Positions 1-7,705 of a stretch of DNA of 64,000 nucleotides are shown here, piece after piece; position 1 is the stretch's first letter, and the number at the start of each line of letters is the position of its first letter. The position numbers were made by a program, and so were the translations under genes. The notes below the pieces were generated by a model. That model saw only the letters and a list, made by a program, of their open reading frames with translations. It ran no database searches and was not told the DNA's origin. Source of the DNA: Microbacterium sp. USTB-Y (lineage in GTDB: Bacteria; Actinomycetota; Actinomycetes; Actinomycetales; Microbacteriaceae); NCBI RefSeq assembly GCF_023703415.1, contig NZ_JAGMTU010000008.1, forward strand, positions 1 to 64,000. The letters are read 5' to 3'.

Positions 1-130
1 GAGTTGGTCTTTGATCCAAAGGAATTTCTCAACCAGCCCGAAGACTGGACGAGGAATAAATTGGCATTTGACAAGTGCACGCTGTTGAGTTCTCAAGGAT
101 CGGATGCTCCTGCGTTCCGGCCTCTCGGCC
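1..130 (-). promoter_or_regulatory. rRNA operon leader (5' transcribed region, antitermination-type elements)
   Basis: On the minus strand this is the start of an rRNA transcript running out of the left edge. It holds the palindrome TTGAGAACTCAA (85-96), a sequence typical of actinobacterial rRNA leaders and spacers, and a small stem-loop CCAG/CTGG (33-48) close to the edge. The AT-rich stretch around 50-72 is unlike the flanking DNA. The 16S gene itself is not in the window; I infer that it begins just left of position 1. No protein gene is supported here. Confidence 0.7.
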
Positions 131-152
131 TTCCCTTCAGGGCAACTTCTCT

Positions 153-180
153 ATCTTATCCGTCTCGCTCCGGCTGTCAA
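153..180 (-). promoter_or_regulatory. rRNA promoter, proximal (P2)
   Basis: On the minus strand: -35 TTGACA (175-180), 16-bp spacer, -10 TAAGAT (153-158). It is followed by AGAGAAGTTGCC (141-152), the same initial sequence found after the upstream promoter. The consensus -35 and the duplicated start region fit an rRNA promoter. Confidence 0.8.
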
Positions 181-240
181 ATCGACACGCCGTGAGGTTT
201 GGAACCGGATCCGTTTCCTCGTTTCCGAGGCAACTTCTCT

Positions 241-268
241 AGCTTAGCCCTCCCGGCCAGCTTGTCAA
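241..268 (-). promoter_or_regulatory. rRNA promoter, distal (P1)
   Basis: On the minus strand: -35 TTGACA (263-268), 16-bp spacer, -10 TAAGCT (241-246), then the same AGAGAAGTTGCC (229-240) as P2. The tandem arrangement, 88 bp apart, is usual for actinobacterial rRNA operons. Confidence 0.8.
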
Positions 269-438
269 ATCGACGATCCTGGCGGACGGTCACCCTCTCA
301 AGCGCACGCGCTTGACCTCGTCTCAGGGAGAACCTGCGAAGAGGAACCGACTTCCGAAGAAGAAGGTGGGTGATGTTCGCCGCTTGGGGAGTCAGGCCTT
401 CCGGCCCTTCGCTCTACCGCTTGGGGCGAACAGGTAAT

Positions 439-467
439 AACTTACGTGGATCCCGGGGGTCCGGCAA
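439..467 (-). promoter_or_regulatory. possible third upstream promoter
   Basis: On the minus strand: TTGCCG (462-467), 17-bp spacer, TAAGTT (439-444). The match is weaker than for the two downstream promoters and the AGAGAAGTTGCC start sequence is missing. The rest of 270-512 shows no gene I can support. Confidence 0.3.
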
Positions 468-512
468 ATCGGGGCTGCTTCTCGGGCGTGTCGCGCGCCG
501 TTCCGCATCCGT

Positions 513-1313
513 TCACCGCCCGTCCCCTTGTTCGTCCCCGCTCGTGCCTCGGGCCGGCACGCTCCGGATCACCAGGATCAGCACGAGCGTCAGGATTCCC
601 CACACCCCGCAGGCCAGGGGAAGCGTGCGGTACGCGAGGTGCTGCGCGGTGAACTCCTCGGTGAGCGGACCGTAGACGGCGAAGCCGAGGAGCACCGCCG
701 CGATCAGCATCACCGGTAGTGAGAGCCACCAGCTCATCCGGATGGCGAGCGGAGCCGGGCGCACCGTCCCCCGCGGCCGGCCGCGCAACCAGAGCGCACC
801 GGCGATCGCCAGCACGAGCACGCCCCCGATCCCCGAACCGTACTGCAGCCACTTGTAGCCGAGGAGCGGCCCCCACTGCTCGTCGAGCGCGGGGATCAGC
901 GCGACGCCGCCCCGGCCCTCGTGCGTGAACGCATCCCAGAGGATGTGCGTCACCACGCCGATCGCCAGCGCGACCAGGAGCAGCACCACGCGGGACGCCG
1001 AGCCGAAGGTCTCCGCCGCCACCGCTCCCGGCCCTCGGTCCCACTCCGGGGGGAGGCGGGATCCGATGACGCGCGGTGCGAGCAGCCGGCAGGCCGGCCG
1101 GAGCACCACCCGCCAGACGAGCAGCAGCACGAGCGCCATGATCACGGTCACCGGCAGCCAGCGCAGATCATGCGTCACCGAGTAGTCGACGATCAGTCCG
1201 CGGGTGAACAGCGGCAGATCGGGGGCCATCGCGCCGATGGCGACGGCCGCCGGCACGAGCGGGGTGCGGACGAACGGCAGCGCCACGATCGCATGACTCG
1301 GAGTGAACGGCAT
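513..1313 (-). CDS. DUF4184-type integral membrane protein
   Basis: 266 aa. The N-terminus (MPFTPSHAIVALPF) followed by an APDLPLF segment is the signature of the DUF4184 group, membrane proteins related to the YdjM/metal-dependent hydrolase superfamily. About six hydrophobic segments are visible (near residues 15-30, 50-70, 105-125, 155-170, 195-215 and 235-255). Histidines and an aspartate sit at the membrane faces (SHAI, THILWDAFTHEG). No biochemical role is established for the family. The start is supported by TAGCGT on the minus strand, 6 nt upstream of the ATG, which suggests a leaderless transcript. It reads toward the rRNA promoters. Confidence 0.75.
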   Translation of the reverse strand: MPFTPSHAIVALPFVRTPLVPAAVAIGAMAPDLPLFTRGLIVDYSVTHDLRWLPVTVIMALVLLLVWRVVLRPACRLLAPRVIGSRLPPEWDRGPGAVAAETFGSASRVVLLLVALAIGVVTHILWDAFTHEGRGGVALIPALDEQWGPLLGYKWLQYGSGIGGVLVLAIAGALWLRGRPRGTVRPAPLAIRMSWWLSLPVMLIAAVLLGFAVYGPLTEEFTAQHLAYRTLPLACGVWGILTLVLILVIRSVPARGTSGDEQGDGR

Positions 1314-1399
1314 GCCCCGACGCTACCCGGGCCACCTCACAAGGCGCCGGGCAGGGAGACGCACCGGTCCGTGTCCGCGTCGACGCCCCTCCGAAAGAT

Positions 1400-1458
1400 C
1401 GACGCCCCCTCCGACGTGCGCACCCCCGAGGGGGCGCGGATCGTCAGAGGGGGCGTCG
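1400..1458 (-). terminator. hairpin terminator after tyrS
   Basis: A perfect 12-bp inverted repeat CGACGCCCCCTC (1400-1411) / GAGGGGGCGTCG (1447-1458). Inside it is a second hairpin, CCCCC GA GGGGG (1423-1434). It lies just past the tyrS stop. There is no clear U-run, which is common in high-GC actinobacteria. Confidence 0.6.
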
Positions 1459-1490
1459 GCGGATCGGATCCGCGTGCCTCGACGGCGGGA

Positions 1491-2792
1491 TCAGGCGGGG
1501 AGCAGGCCCGCCAGGGTCTTCTTGCCGCGGCGCAGCACCGAGACGCCGCCCGGGAGGCCGAACGGCACGGTGACGTCATCGGACTCCACCCGCTCGCCGT
1601 CGACCGAGACGCCGCCCTGGGCGATGGCCCGGCGCGCCTCGGACGCGCTCGAGACGAGCCCGGTCGAGACCAGTGCGTCCACGACCGTGGTGCCGGCGGG
1701 GACGGCGGCGTTCGGCAGCTCCTCCAGAGCCGAGCGCAGCGTCGACGCGTCGAGCGCGGCCAGGTCGCCCTGACCGAACAGCGCCTCGGACGCGGCGATC
1801 ACGGCGGCGGCCGCCTCGACTCCGTGCACCGTGGCGACGACCTCGAGGGCGAGACGCTTCTGCGCCGCACGGCGGAACGGTTCCGCCTCGACGAGCGCCG
1901 CGTACTTCCCGATCTCCGCACGGGAGAGGAAGGTGAAGACCTTCAGCCGGTCGACCACGTCGGCGTCGGCCGTCGAGAGCCAGAACTGGTACATCCGGTA
2001 CGGGCTGCACATCTCGGCGTCGAGCCAGATCGCGTTGCCCTCGCTCTTGCCGAACTTGGTGCCGTCGCTGTTGGTGATCAGCGGCGTGCCGATCGCGTGG
2101 ACCGAGACGCCCTCGACGCGGTGGATCAGATCCGTTCCGCTCGTCAGGTTGCCCCACTGGTCGCTGCCGCCGGTCTGCAGCACGCACTCGTACTGACGGT
2201 GTAGCTCGAGGTAGTCGAGCGCCTGCAGGATCTGGTAGCTGAACTCGGTGTAGCTGATGCCGGCGTCGGAGTTCAGCCGGGCGCTGACCGCGTCCTTCTT
2301 CAGCATCGTGCCGACGCGGAAGTGCTTGCCGATCTCGCGCAGGAAGTCGATCGCGCTCAGCGGCGCGGTCCAGTCCAGGTTGTTGACGATGCGCGCGGCG
2401 CTGTCCCCCTCGAAGCTGAGGAAGCGCTCGACCTGCGCGCGCAGGCGGCCGACCCACTCCTCGACGGTCTCGCGGGTGTTGAGCGTGCGCTCCGCCGTCG
2501 GACGCGGATCGCCGACGAGCCCGGTGGATCCGCCGACGAGCCCGAGGGGCTTGTGGCCGGCGAGCTGCAGGCGACGCATGGTGAGCAGCTGCACGAGGTT
2601 GCCGAGGTGCAGGCTCGGCGCCGTCGGGTCGAAGCCGCAGTAATACGTGATCGCGGGCCCGGCGAGAAGGGCGCGCAGCGCCTCGGGATCCGTGGACACG
2701 TGGACGAGGCCGCGCCAGACCAGCTCATCCCACACGTTCTCGAACGTGGGATCGATGGCCGGTGCCGCGGTCGTCAGGGATTCATTCGACAC
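1491..2792 (-). CDS. tyrS: tyrosyl-tRNA synthetase
   Basis: 433 aa, class I aminoacyl-tRNA synthetase that charges tRNA-Tyr in the cytoplasm. Visible motifs: the HIGH-type signature HLGN (62-65), the KMSKS-type KFGKS (about 246-250), and a C-terminal S4 RNA-binding domain (GGVSVDGERV, about 385-430). The length is normal for bacterial TyrS. The start is GTG at 2792, with TAGCCT (2799-2804) only 6 nt upstream, so translation is probably leaderless. It diverges from the membrane-protein gene at 2861. Confidence 0.97.
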   Translation of the reverse strand: MSNESLTTAAPAIDPTFENVWDELVWRGLVHVSTDPEALRALLAGPAITYYCGFDPTAPSLHLGNLVQLLTMRRLQLAGHKPLGLVGGSTGLVGDPRPTAERTLNTRETVEEWVGRLRAQVERFLSFEGDSAARIVNNLDWTAPLSAIDFLREIGKHFRVGTMLKKDAVSARLNSDAGISYTEFSYQILQALDYLELHRQYECVLQTGGSDQWGNLTSGTDLIHRVEGVSVHAIGTPLITNSDGTKFGKSEGNAIWLDAEMCSPYRMYQFWLSTADADVVDRLKVFTFLSRAEIGKYAALVEAEPFRRAAQKRLALEVVATVHGVEAAAAVIAASEALFGQGDLAALDASTLRSALEELPNAAVPAGTTVVDALVSTGLVSSASEARRAIAQGGVSVDGERVESDDVTVPFGLPGGVSVLRRGKKTLAGLLPA

Positions 2793-2798
2793 CGGATC

Positions 2799-2854
2799 AG
2801 GCTACCAGCGCTCCTCTCGGTGCTGTTCGGGGCGCGAGAGCGTCCCGCTAGGGT
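2799..2854. promoter_or_regulatory. divergent leaderless promoters of tyrS and the 2861 gene
   Basis: Minus strand: -10 TAGCCT (2799-2804), 6 nt, GTG of tyrS. Plus strand: -10 TAGGGT (2849-2854), 6 nt, GTG at 2861. The two genes have mirror-image leaderless starts within 68 bp. Confidence 0.6.
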
Positions 2855-2860
2855 GGAAGG

Positions 2861-3460
2861 GTGTGGGGAACGCGCGCAGGTCGCACGGTCCGGGGCCTCA
2901 TCGCCGCCCTGGTCGCGACGTTCGTGGCCTCCGTCTCGCACTCCACGGCCGACGGCTCGCCCGCACCACTGATCGGGATCGTGCTCGCGCTGCTGTTCGC
3001 CGCCCCCGTGTGCATCGCCCTCGCCGGCCGCCGGCTGAGCTGGATCCGGCTCTCGCTCGCGGTCGGGCTGAGCCAGTTCGCCTTCCACGGGCTGCTGCTG
3101 ATCGGGGTCGGATCCGGAACCGGCACCCCCGCCCTCGCGGGGCACCTGCACGGGACGGAGCTCGCGGGAGCGCTCGGCACGACCACGGTCGACGCCGGGC
3201 ACGCCCTGCACCTGCAGCCCGCGATGTGGATCGCGCACGCGATCGCGGCGATCCTGACCGTCCTGGCGCTGGGCCGCGGCGAGCAGGCGCTGCGCGCGCT
3301 GCTCGCCCTGTCCGGCTGGTCCTTCGTCGCCCGCCTGCTCACCGCTCTGCCGGCGCCGGTGCACCCGGTCCCGTCCGCACCGCGCGCGGCGGTTCCGGTG
3401 CTGCGCTCCCTCTTCTCTCTGACCGCCGTGTCCTGGAGGGGCCCGCCACGCACCGCGTGA
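2861..3460 (+). CDS. histidine-rich integral membrane protein upstream of the YcnI/CopC genes
   Basis: 199 aa, not recognised as a named family. Hydrophobic segments lie at about 10-25, 37-55, 65-85, 125-145 and 150-165. Histidines cluster around the segments (FAFHG, GHLHG, GHALHLQPAMW, IAHA), which could bind metal. The ORF is followed after 86 bp by the YcnI-like and CopC-like genes in the same direction, so a role in copper handling is possible by context only. The GTG start lies 6 nt after TAGGGT (leaderless). Confidence 0.6.
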   Translation: MWGTRAGRTVRGLIAALVATFVASVSHSTADGSPAPLIGIVLALLFAAPVCIALAGRRLSWIRLSLAVGLSQFAFHGLLLIGVGSGTGTPALAGHLHGTELAGALGTTTVDAGHALHLQPAMWIAHAIAAILTVLALGRGEQALRALLALSGWSFVARLLTALPAPVHPVPSAPRAAVPVLRSLFSLTAVSWRGPPRTA

Positions 3461-3546
3461 CTCCCCCTCTCCTTCGCACCGTCTCGACGGGCGCCCGTTC
3501 CGAGCGCGCCCCGGTGCATCCTCACGACCTCAGAAAGAACCCATCC

Positions 3547-4269
3547 ATGCGCACCATCCCTGTCTCCCGCGTGCTCGCCGGCCTCGCGGCCGGAGCGGTC
3601 CTCGCCCTCGTCGCCCCTCTCGCCGCCTCGGCGCACGTGAGTGCGACGCCGAACCAGGCCGAAGCCGGATCCTGGACCTACGTCACGTTCCGGGTGCCGA
3701 ACGAGTCGAGCACGGCCAGCACGGTCAAGCTCGACATCCATCTGCCCGCCGACACCCCGTTCACGAGCGTGAGCTACCAGCCGACCGCCGGCTGGACCGG
3801 GGCCGCCACGAAGACCTCCCTGCCGAAGCCGGTGAAGGTCGAGGGCAACACCATCAGCGAGGCCACGACCGAGGTCACGTTCACGGCCGACGCCGGCGGT
3901 GTCGCGCCCGGACAGTTCCAGACCTTCACCCTGTCGCTCGGCCCGGTGCCCGACACCGGGCACATCGTGATCCCGGCGACGCAGACCTACTCCGACGGCA
4001 CCGTCGTGGAGTGGTCCGCGACGCCCGAGCAGGTCAAGAAGGACGACACGCTCGAGCCGGCTCCGGTGCTCTGGGTGAACGACGCCCCTCCGGCCGACCA
4101 CCACGGCGGCACCACCGCCACGGCGGCGCCCGCGGCGGACGCGCCCGCGCCCGGTAACGGCCAGAACGGGCTCGCGCTCGGACTCAGCATCGGCGCGCTC
4201 GTCGTCGCCGCGGGCGGCGTGCTGCTCGGCGGCTTCGCCCTCGGCCGCCGGAAGAAGGCGGACGCGTGA
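3547..4269 (+). CDS. YcnI-like (DUF1775) exported copper-associated protein
   Basis: 240 aa. A signal peptide (about 1-29) ends at ASA, so the mature protein starts with HVSATP; a terminal His in that position is typical of YcnI proteins, which bind Cu(II) there. The DUF1775 beta-sandwich domain follows (about 30-180), then an Ala/Pro/His-rich linker (DHHGGTT) and a C-terminal membrane helix with RRKK. It would be anchored on the outer face of the membrane. The ATG is preceded by AGAAAG. Its stop overlaps the next start (GTGA), so it is translationally coupled to the CopC-like gene. Precise function is unproven; copper acquisition or metallochaperone activity is the family inference. Confidence 0.85.
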   Translation: MRTIPVSRVLAGLAAGAVLALVAPLAASAHVSATPNQAEAGSWTYVTFRVPNESSTASTVKLDIHLPADTPFTSVSYQPTAGWTGAATKTSLPKPVKVEGNTISEATTEVTFTADAGGVAPGQFQTFTLSLGPVPDTGHIVIPATQTYSDGTVVEWSATPEQVKKDDTLEPAPVLWVNDAPPADHHGGTTATAAPAADAPAPGNGQNGLALGLSIGALVVAAGGVLLGGFALGRRKKADA

Positions 4270-4838
4270 GCACCCGGCACCGGCTCGCGGCCCTCGCGGC
4301 CGCCATCGGGATCGGGGCGGTCCTGGCCACCGGGACCGCCACCGCGGCGAGCGCGCACGACACGCTCGACGGCACCGACCCCGCGCAGGGATCGACCGTG
4401 ACCAGCCTGTCGGCGGTGTCGCTCACGTTCAGCGCCGACCCGCTCGGCACCGACGGCGCGACGGTGATCCAGCTGATCGGCCCGGACAAGAAGTACTACG
4501 AGACCGCGTGCCCGGACCTGAACGGGCCCGTGGTGTCCTCGCCGGTGGCCCTGGGCGCCGCCGGCACCTACGAGGTGCTGTGGCGTGTGGTGTCGTCGGA
4601 CGGGCATCCGATCTCGGGCAGCTACACCTTCGACTACGCCCCCGGCGGCCCGGCCACTCCGGCTGCGGCGGGGTCGGCGAAGCCGGTCTGCGGCCCCGCC
4701 GCGTCCGAGCCCTCCGAGTCCCCCGCCGCGGAGGCCTCCGCCGACGCCGGACTGTGGATCGGGCTGGGCATCGGCGCGGTCGTGCTCATCGGGGTCGGGG
4801 TGGGCGCCTGGGCGCTCGCCCGGGGCCGCCGGAGCTAG
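4266..4838 (+). CDS. CopC/YobA-domain copper resistance protein, membrane-anchored
   Basis: 190 aa. The signal peptide ends with ASA before HDTLDGTDPAQGS, the usual CopC start with an N-terminal His copper ligand. The CopC beta-barrel covers about 30-125 (LTFSADPLG, VLWRVVSSDGHPISGSYTF, where the DGHP His is the second conserved ligand). A Ser/Glu/Ala-rich linker and a C-terminal transmembrane helix follow. It binds copper outside the membrane. No CopD permease gene is fused or adjacent, unlike many homologues. Confidence 0.88.
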   Translation: MSTRHRLAALAAAIGIGAVLATGTATAASAHDTLDGTDPAQGSTVTSLSAVSLTFSADPLGTDGATVIQLIGPDKKYYETACPDLNGPVVSSPVALGAAGTYEVLWRVVSSDGHPISGSYTFDYAPGGPATPAAAGSAKPVCGPAASEPSESPAAEASADAGLWIGLGIGAVVLIGVGVGAWALARGRRS

Positions 4839-4895
4839 CCGGAGGCGGACGCCGTCCGATCGACGAGCGGGGCGAGGCGCGGTGCACCGAGAGGG

Positions 4896-5013
4896 CACCG
4901 CGTTTCGTCTCGCTCGACCTTCGGCCGTGCTCGCTCAACGACCCCGGGGCGCCGGCCTGCGGGCCTACGCGCTCAACGACCCCGGGGCGCCGACCTTCGG
5001 GCTCGCTCAACGA
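4896..5013. repeat. CTCGCTCAACGACCCCG repeat array, copy 1
   Basis: Begins with GCGTTTCGTCTCGCTCG, then units starting CTCAACGA at 4934, 4972 and 5005 (spacing 38 and 33 bp). It lies between two convergent genes, and its last unit supplies the stop codon of the minus-strand gene ending at 5007. It is the same family as at 34822, 36669 and 60097. Confidence 0.75.
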
Positions 5014-6077
5014 AGCGGCATGGAAACCGGGTCTCCCGCCGGACGCACGAAGGTCAGCGCCCGGCTCCCACGACGCGTCTGCGCGGCGAGACCCGCCTCC
5101 TCGAGCAGGCGCAGAGCCCGGCGCGACAGCACCGGGAGCGCGGCGTTCCCGCCGGGCCGGCGGGCGACGCCCGCGACGAGCGTCCGATCGACGCCGGATC
5201 CCCTCGCCTCGATCCGGGCGAGGTCGCCCTCGGCGCACCAGACGAGCCGGTCGAGTTCGCGATAGCGGATCCGCTCGACCACCCCGTCGATCTCGATCCG
5301 CAAGAGCTCCGCCTCGAAGCCGACGGCGCAGCCCACCGCACGGCGGCGCAGGAGCCACGAGATGAGCAGATAGGCGGGCAGCCCGGGGAGCAGGACGTAC
5401 AGCATCAGGAACGTCTTGGGCCCGACCTCCAGGATCCTGCCGCCGGTCACGACCAGCACCAGCGCGACGAGGGCCAGCGCGACCGTCACGGTGAGCACCC
5501 ACCAGAGCACGATCTCCCGCCGGGACAGCGGCACCGCGCGGAAGCGCGCGATCGAGCCGCGCGCAGCGGCCTCCCACTGCGGCGCGGGGGGCGCCTTGGC
5601 GGCGTCCCTGGCGCCGATCGACGCCGTGATCCGGCCGATCAGCCCCAACCACACCCAGCCCGCGGCCGGCACCGCCGCCATCTGCAGCACGGCGAGGAGG
5701 GCCCTTGCGGGATTGGGCTTGGGCGCCAGCATCGCGGGCACGGCCTGGATGAGCAGCCACAGCAGCAGCGCCGCGGCCACGGCGCCCGCGATGCTCACGA
5801 CGAGCCCGCGCCGGGCGGGCATCCGCAGCGTCGCGTTCACGAAGGAGAAGCCGCAGAGCCAGCCGCCGACGAGCGTGAGCAGGAACGGGATGAACTCCAG
5901 ATCGCCCGCGAGGTACCACGGCACCGCGAGGGCGCCGCAGATCAGCGCCCAGAACAACGGCATCCGCAGGATCCGTTGCCAGAAGGAGACCGGCTCACGC
6001 GGCTCCGGCTCCGGCTCGACCGACGCCACGGAGTGCACCGTGTGGTGCGTGGATCGCGAGACGTGCGGGCGGATCAT
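5007..6077 (-). CDS. multi-pass membrane protein, unknown
   Basis: 356 aa, family not recognised. After a charged N-terminus it has helices at about 30-50, 55-70, 85-105, 120-150, 190-220 and 245-265. A soluble C-terminal region follows (about 270-350) with alternating beta-type sequence (ELLRIEIDGVVERIRY) that resembles a PH-like fold. The start at 6077 is supported by TAGACT 7 nt upstream (leaderless). The C-terminus SMPLR and the TGA stop lie inside a repeat element (TCGTTGAGCGAG on this strand), so the original end may have been altered by the repeat. Confidence 0.55.
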   Translation of the reverse strand: MIRPHVSRSTHHTVHSVASVEPEPEPREPVSFWQRILRMPLFWALICGALAVPWYLAGDLEFIPFLLTLVGGWLCGFSFVNATLRMPARRGLVVSIAGAVAAALLLWLLIQAVPAMLAPKPNPARALLAVLQMAAVPAAGWVWLGLIGRITASIGARDAAKAPPAPQWEAAARGSIARFRAVPLSRREIVLWWVLTVTVALALVALVLVVTGGRILEVGPKTFLMLYVLLPGLPAYLLISWLLRRRAVGCAVGFEAELLRIEIDGVVERIRYRELDRLVWCAEGDLARIEARGSGVDRTLVAGVARRPGGNAALPVLSRRALRLLEEAGLAAQTRRGSRALTFVRPAGDPVSMPLR

Positions 6078-6126
6078 CCCCGTCAGTCTAGGGAGAGCGC
6101 GTCGGATCCCCGGCGGAGGGGACGGC

Positions 6127-6348
6127 TCAGCCCAGCTCGCGCAGCCGCGCGTCGAGCTCGGCGAGGCGCTCGGGCTCGATCGAGCCGAGTCGCGCCGCGC
6201 CGTCGGACAGGGTGATCCCGCGGGCGAGGAACACCAGCGAGTGCGTCGAGACGCCGGGAACGATCTCGTCCAGCAGCGCACGCGCCCGGGGATCGTCGAG
6301 GACCTCCCCCAGGGTGCTGTTCAGCGAGAACCGTGAGTCTTCGGACAT
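6127..6348 (-). CDS. small protein, DUF1858-like domain (uncertain)
   Basis: 73 aa, with a strong Shine-Dalgarno sequence (AGGAGG, 6 nt before the ATG). The sequence LGEVLDDPRARALLDEIVPG resembles short helical domains that follow some glycosidases, and DUF1858-type domains. No enzymatic residues are evident. It diverges from the AAA ATPase gene at 6524. Confidence 0.55.
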   Translation of the reverse strand: MSEDSRFSLNSTLGEVLDDPRARALLDEIVPGVSTHSLVFLARGITLSDGAARLGSIEPERLAELDARLRELG

Positions 6349-6477
6349 GGATCCTCCTGTGCGGGCGACGATGCGGTGGAGGAGGGATCCGCATGCCCCT
6401 CCCCAGGACAAGGATCCCCGCGCCGGGCCTGCACGGCAACCGTCGATGGCTTGCGGATCGCAGGGGCTCGGGGGAAG

Positions 6478-6502
6478 ATTAACCAAATTAACCGGATTAC
6501 CC
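6478..6502. promoter_or_regulatory. three 9-bp direct repeats (ATTAACC) upstream of the AAA ATPase
   Basis: ATTAACC (6478-6484), ATTAACC (6487-6493) and ATTACCC (6496-6502) with an exact 9-bp period. They lie in an AT-rich island within GC-rich DNA, 22 bp before the ATG at 6524. It looks like a small iteron-type operator; the protein that binds it is unknown. Confidence 0.5.
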
Positions 6503-6523
6503 AAGATCTACCGAGGTGCCGCG

Positions 6524-7621
6524 ATGCAGAACCCCTTCCGCCCGACCGCGGGGGCCACCCCGCCGATCGTCGTCAGCCGCGAAGGACTCCTCCAGGAGTT
6601 CGAGTACGGGTTGCGCATCGGATCCGGCGCGCCGGGTCTGCTCACCATCTTCACGGGGGCCCGAGGCGTCGGCAAGACCGTCATGCTCGGCGCCGCGGAG
6701 GATCTCGCGCGCTCCCAGGGGTGGGTGGTGCTCTCGGAGACGGCGACGCCCGGCTTCACGGCGCGCATCGGCGAAGCGATGCGCACCGCCGAGACCGAGC
6801 TCGGCGACGGACCGGTCAGCCGGCGGATCGTGGGCATCACCGCCGCCGGCTTCGGAGTGACCACCCAGCTGACCCCGCAGCAGCAGATCGGCTGGCGGGA
6901 GCTCGGGCAGCGGCTGCTGACTCTGCTCGCGCAGCAGCGCACGGGCCTGCTCATCACCGTCGACGAGATCCACGCCGCGGAGCGCACCGAGCTCGCGGCC
7001 CTCGCCGCGAACATCCAGCACTTCATCCGCGAGGGGCTCCCGATCGCCCTGATCGTCGCCGGCCTCCCGGCCGCCGTCTCCGACCTCCTCAACGAGGGCG
7101 TCGCCACGTTCCTGCGCCGAGCGGACCGGATCGACCTGCACTCCGCGTCGATCGAGGAGACCGCGCAGTCCTATTCCGAGCTCTTCGCCCAGGGCGGTCA
7201 CCCGATCTCGTCCGAGCTGGCGCGACTCGCCGCCGAGGGCACCGGCGGCTACCCCTTCCTCATCCAGCTCGTGGGCTACAGCCTCTGGCGGGAGGCGGAG
7301 TCGAGGGAGGAGCCGATCGACGAGAGCGCCGTGACGGAGGCCGTCGCCGCGGCGCGCCGTCGCAATGAGCAGACGGTCATCGGCGCCGCGCTCGCGGTCG
7401 TCTCCGCACGGGACATGGACTTCCTCCTCGCGATGACCGTCGACGAGGACATCACCGACGTCGGCGACATCGGGCGGCGCATGGCGGCCACCCCGAGCCT
7501 GGTCGGCAAGTACCGCGCGCGCCTCATCGACGCCGGTCTCGTCGAGTCCGCCGGCTACGGCCGCGTCGCGTTCGCGATCCCGGGCCTCCGGGAGTACCTG
7601 CGGGCGCAGTCCCGGCGCTGA
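6524..7621 (+). CDS. AAA-type ATP-binding protein with C-terminal winged helix
   Basis: 365 aa. Walker A GARGVGKT (45-52), Walker B-like LLITVDEIH (about 145-153), and a sensor-like stretch LIVAGLP (about 180). The C-terminal part (about 280-365) looks like a winged helix, which suggests DNA or partner binding. It belongs to the Orc1/Cdc6-like or archaeal-ATPase-like group seen as orphan genes in actinobacteria; its substrate is not known. The start at 6524 gives the conserved MQNPF beginning, with GAGG upstream. It stands alone, convergent with the APC permease gene. Confidence 0.75.
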   Translation: MQNPFRPTAGATPPIVVSREGLLQEFEYGLRIGSGAPGLLTIFTGARGVGKTVMLGAAEDLARSQGWVVLSETATPGFTARIGEAMRTAETELGDGPVSRRIVGITAAGFGVTTQLTPQQQIGWRELGQRLLTLLAQQRTGLLITVDEIHAAERTELAALAANIQHFIREGLPIALIVAGLPAAVSDLLNEGVATFLRRADRIDLHSASIEETAQSYSELFAQGGHPISSELARLAAEGTGGYPFLIQLVGYSLWREAESREEPIDESAVTEAVAAARRRNEQTVIGAALAVVSARDMDFLLAMTVDEDITDVGDIGRRMAATPSLVGKYRARLIDAGLVESAGYGRVAFAIPGLREYLRAQSRR

Positions 7622-7655
7622 TGCCGTCCCGTCGGGAAGCCCGCGCAGACGGGTG

Positions 7656-7687
7656 CGGGGCGGGGCGTCTGTGAACGCCCCGCCCCG
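7656..7687. terminator. bidirectional hairpin terminator
   Basis: A perfect 13-bp stem CGGGGCGGGGCGT (7656-7668) / ACGCCCCGCCCCG (7675-7687) with a 6-nt loop, placed between the convergent AAA ATPase and APC permease genes. Confidence 0.85.
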
Positions 7688-7705
7688 AACCCTCGGCGGA
7701 TCGGA

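Noticed and set aside
4..675. Small plus-strand frames in the rRNA promoter region
   Set aside because: They lie over promoter and leader elements, lack ribosome sites and have no recognisable protein features.
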